Positions 61,885-64,000 of a stretch of DNA of 64,000 nucleotides are shown here, piece after piece. Source of the DNA: Thermomonas paludicola (GTDB lineage Bacteria; Pseudomonadota; Gammaproteobacteria; Xanthomonadales; Xanthomonadaceae); assembly GCF_024498955.1 (NCBI RefSeq), contig NZ_CP093311.1, positions 1,736,001-1,800,000 on the forward strand, read 5' to 3'. The position numbers were made by a program, and so were the translations under genes. Under the pieces are notes generated by a model. That model worked only from the letters and a program-made list of their open reading frames with translations, ran no database searches and had not been told where the DNA came from. The stretch's first letter is position 1; the number at the start of each line of letters is the position of its first letter.

Positions 61885-62753
61885 GCGGCGCACCGACGCC
61901 ACCGCCGACGGCGCTGATCGAGGCCAACGTGGCCGCCGCTCTGGCCGAGGACATTGGCCCGGGCGATGCCACCGCCGCATTGCTGGATGATGCCGACGAT
62001 TGCGCGCATCTGCTGTGCAAGGAAGATTGCGTGGTCGCAGGCCGGCCGTGGTTCGATGCCTGCCATCGCGCGCTCGATCCCGGGGTGCGCATCGACTGGC
62101 GCTGCGATGAGGGCGACCGTATCGCCAAGGGCACGGTCATCGCCACCCTGCACGGTCGCAGCCGCGCGTTGGTCAGCGCCGAGCGCGCATCGCTCAATTT
62201 CCTGCAGACGCTCAGCGGCACCGCCACCGTCACCGCCCGCTACGCCGATGCGGTGCGCGGCACCGGCACCGTCATCCTGGACACGCGCAAGACCTTGCCC
62301 GGCCTGCGCCAGGCGCAGAAATACGCGGTCCGGGCCGGCGGTGGCCACAACCACCGGATGGCCCTGTTCGATGCGGTGATGCTGAAGGAAAACCACATCC
62401 GCGCCTTCGGTTCGGTGGCCGCGGCGATCGAACGCGCACGCTGCCTGCATCCGGAATTGCCGCTGATCGTGGAGGTGGAAACCCTGGCGCAGCTGCGCGA
62501 TGCGCTGGACACCGGCTGCACGCGCATTCTGATCGACGACTTCGACGCGGCGACCCGACGCGAAGCCGTGCGCATCGCCAGGGACGCGCCACATCACGGG
62601 CGCATCCCGCTGGAAGTCTCCGGCGGCGTGGACATGGCCACGCTGCGCGGGATCGCCGAGGATGGCGTGGACTGCATCTCGATCGGCGCGTTGACCAAAC
62701 ACGTCCATGCCATCGACTTTTCCCTGAAACTGGGCCCACCGCCTGCATCCTGA
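61881..62753 (+). CDS. nadC: Nicotinate-nucleotide pyrophosphorylase (quinolinate phosphoribosyltransferase)
   Basis: The 290-residue enzyme converts quinolinate and PRPP to nicotinate mononucleotide. Motifs: LNFLQTLSGTAT, ILDTRKTLPGLRQAQKYAVRAGGGHNHRMALFDAVMLKENH, LPLIVEVETL, EVSGGVDMATLRGIAEDGVDCISIGALTKH. It is coupled to the upstream Trm112 gene (ATGA) and lies 4 bases before the DUF3301 gene. Confidence 0.96.
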   Translation: MSGAPTPPPTALIEANVAAALAEDIGPGDATAALLDDADDCAHLLCKEDCVVAGRPWFDACHRALDPGVRIDWRCDEGDRIAKGTVIATLHGRSRALVSAERASLNFLQTLSGTATVTARYADAVRGTGTVILDTRKTLPGLRQAQKYAVRAGGGHNHRMALFDAVMLKENHIRAFGSVAAAIERARCLHPELPLIVEVETLAQLRDALDTGCTRILIDDFDAATRREAVRIARDAPHHGRIPLEVSGGVDMATLRGIAEDGVDCISIGALTKHVHAIDFSLKLGPPPAS

Positions 62754-62757
62754 CCCA

Positions 62758-63090
62758 ATGCCCACCCTGCTCATTTTGCTGATCGTCGGCGCTGCCGGAT
62801 TCTTCTTCTTCACCGCCGCCCGCGCCGCTGCCGAACGCGCCACCGAGATCGGCCGCGATGCCTGCGAAGCCGCCCGCGTGCAATGGCTGGACCAGTCGGT
62901 GCACGCCATCGGCATGCGCCTGCGCCGCAAGGACAACGGCTGGCTGGGCCTGGAACGCAGCTTTCGCTTCGAATACTCGGAAGACGGAGAAAGCCGGCAC
63001 ATCGGCCGAGTGGTACTGCTGGGCGACAAACTGATCGGCTTCAGCGGCCCCAGCCGCGCCGCGCAGGCGGTCGTGGCCATGCGCCAATAA
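62758..63090 (+). CDS. DUF3301 membrane-anchored protein
   Basis: The 110-residue protein has one N-terminal membrane helix (TLLILLIVGAAGFFFFTAA) and a soluble domain with RDACEAARVQWLDQSVHAIGMRLRRKDNGWLGLERSFRFEYS and GRVVLLGDKLIGF, matching DUF3301. The function is unknown. It is 4 bases downstream of nadC, so co-expressed. Confidence 0.85.
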   Translation: MPTLLILLIVGAAGFFFFTAARAAAERATEIGRDACEAARVQWLDQSVHAIGMRLRRKDNGWLGLERSFRFEYSEDGESRHIGRVVLLGDKLIGFSGPSRAAQAVVAMRQ

Positions 63091-63100
63091 TCGGCGCCGC

Positions 63101-63120
63101 GCCTTGCCTTGCCTTGCCTT
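63101..63120. repeat. Four tandem GCCTT units at the sspB 3' end
   Basis: GCCTT is repeated four times without interruption. The last unit reaches into the sspB stop codon (TAA on the minus strand at 63121-63119). Slippage here would not change the sspB product except at the stop. Confidence 0.8.
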
Positions 63121-63589
63121 ATTTGACGATGCGCAAGTGGCCACCGCGCCTGGGCGGTTCCGGCGACGGATCCGGAGGCGCGTCGGATTCGTCATGCACA
63201 TCCGCGAGCGAAACCTCAAGCGCCGCCTCGGCGGGGGAATCGGGCGGAACGGGATGCGGATCCTCCGGCAGCGCCATGCCCTGCCCGGACTCGCGCGCAT
63301 AAATCGCGATCACCGCCGCCATCGGCACCACCACGTTCTGGCTGACGCCTCCGAAACGCGCGGAGAAGCGCAGCGCATCGTTGTCCATTGCCAGCCGCAC
63401 CACCGCACGCTCGGCGATGTTCAGCACCACCTGGCCATCCTTGACCGTATGCGCGGGAACGCGCACGCCAGCCACGCGGGCATCCACCAGCACGTGCGGG
63501 GTCAGGCCATTGTCGGCAATCCACTCGTAAATCGCCCGCAGCAGGTACGGACGCTGGCTGGTCATCGGGGGCGGCGCCCGCTCACTCAT
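63119..63589 (-). CDS. sspB: ClpXP specificity-enhancing factor SspB
   Basis: The 156-residue adaptor delivers ssrA-tagged proteins to ClpXP. The N-terminal substrate-binding domain (RPYLLRAIYEWIADNGLTPHVLVDA, VVLNIAERAVV, ARFGGVSQNVVVPMAAVIAIYARESGQGM) is followed by an acidic Pro-rich linker. A C-terminal ClpX-binding tail RGGHLRIVK ends the protein. The start is 63589 or the ATG 8 codons later (MTSQRPY). It follows sspA by 12 bases. Confidence 0.95.
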   Translation of the reverse strand: MSERAPPPMTSQRPYLLRAIYEWIADNGLTPHVLVDARVAGVRVPAHTVKDGQVVLNIAERAVVRLAMDNDALRFSARFGGVSQNVVVPMAAVIAIYARESGQGMALPEDPHPVPPDSPAEAALEVSLADVHDESDAPPDPSPEPPRRGGHLRIVK

Positions 63590-63601
63590 CGCCGTGCACG
63601 C

Positions 63602-64000
63602 TCACGCCGGGATCTCGCGCAGGTGCTTTTCCTGCTCGGTCAGGCTGCGCACGAAGCCGGGATTGCGGAAAATGCGGTTGCCGTAGTCTTCGATCACCTT
63701 GCCATCCTTCGGCAGCGCCACGCCCAGTGACTCCAGCCGCCAGATGATAGGCGCCATCGCGCAATCCGCGAGGCTCATTTCCGGATTCAGGAAGAACTTG
63801 CTGGCCTTGAACAGCGGCAGCGCAGCGGTGAGCAGCTCTTTCAAGCGCTTGCGACCGGCTTCCGCCTGCTGCTTGCTGCCGAGCTGGATTGCCTGCACCT
63901 GCGGCACCCAGTCGTGCTCGATGCGCAACATGGCCAACCGCAGCCGGGCCCGCGAAAGCGGATCCACGGGCATCAGCGGCGGATGCGGATAGCGCTCGTC
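63602..64000 (-). CDS. sspA: Stringent starvation protein A, C-terminal part (5' truncated by window)
   Basis: About 132 codons are visible and the frame stays open to the window edge, so the thioredoxin-like N-terminal domain and the start lie outside. The visible part is the helical GST-type C-terminal domain: DERYPHPPLMPVDPLSRARLRL, then FFLNPEMSLADCAMAPIIWRLESLGVALP, which is typical of SspA. SspA binds RNA polymerase holoenzyme and alters transcription in stationary phase. Adjacency to sspB supports the call. Confidence 0.9.
   Translation of the reverse strand, partial: DERYPHPPLMPVDPLSRARLRLAMLRIEHDWVPQVQAIQLGSKQQAEAGRKRLKELLTAALPLFKASKFFLNPEMSLADCAMAPIIWRLESLGVALPKDGKVIEDYGNRIFRNPGFVRSLTEQEKHLREIPA

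Noticed and set aside
1..64000. tRNA, rRNA, CRISPR array, prophage or insertion sequence
   Set aside because: No cloverleaf-like region, repeat-spacer array, transposase or phage structural gene was recognised by reading. The PAAR-like gene alone is not evidence of a prophage.

Overview
The window looks like chromosomal DNA of a Xanthomonadaceae-type gammaproteobacterium (Lysobacter, Thermomonas or Pseudoxanthomonas-like). It has high GC and dense gene packing with many 4-base start/stop overlaps. The lineage markers are an arginine operon using acetylated intermediates (acetylornithine carbamoyltransferase, acetylcitrulline deacetylase, fused NAG kinase/synthase), a FimX-type c-di-GMP receptor, a DksA with a long Lys/Ala/Pro-rich tail, and an Oar-like TonB receptor. 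No rRNA, tRNA, CRISPR array, prophage or insertion sequence was recognised.

Layout. 1-10.8 kb is an accessory surface/secretion locus. It holds an Ala-rich repeat protein cut by the left edge (+) and, on the minus strand in transcription order, a secreted TPR-CHAT (caspase-like) protein, a two-partner-secretion transporter (TpsB), its large beta-helical exoprotein (TpsA), an OmpA-domain protein and a PAAR-like DUF4280 protein. 11.1-12.9 kb is a flagellar stator pair (motA-motB). 13-22.7 kb is the minus-strand operon argF'-argG-argE'-argB-argC-argH-proB-proA. It is preceded by a short Arg-codon-containing reading frame and mutually exclusive hairpins that look like a ribosome-mediated transcription attenuator. 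22.7-38.7 kb is housekeeping: cysS, sufE, an MFS exporter, dksA, yidD, pyrC, an mtaD-ubiG-gph-hypothetical-folE2 operon, the divergent efp/epmB pair, fimX and htpX. 38.7-49 kb holds gluQ, phaB, a small c-type cytochrome, a glycine-zipper lipoprotein, fumarase, a TerB protein, ferredoxin reductase, glutathione peroxidase and an M3 peptidase. Two small paralogous proteins are translationally coupled to fumarase and glutathione peroxidase. 49-64 kb holds an RsiV-like lipoprotein, a cold-shock gene with a long leader, rluF, an orphan LytS-type kinase, ppnN, a TonB receptor, marC-SDR-grxD, sodB, purEK, Trm112-nadC-DUF3301, sspB and the C-terminal part of sspA (cut by the right edge).

The two observations most worth following are the candidate arginine attenuator (22.5-22.7 kb) and the CHAT/TPS/OmpA/PAAR-like locus (1.2-10.8 kb). 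Also notable are two dispersed inverted-repeat families, one copy of which sits inside the arg operon, and a strong terminator placed just ahead of the EF-P lysine aminomutase gene.
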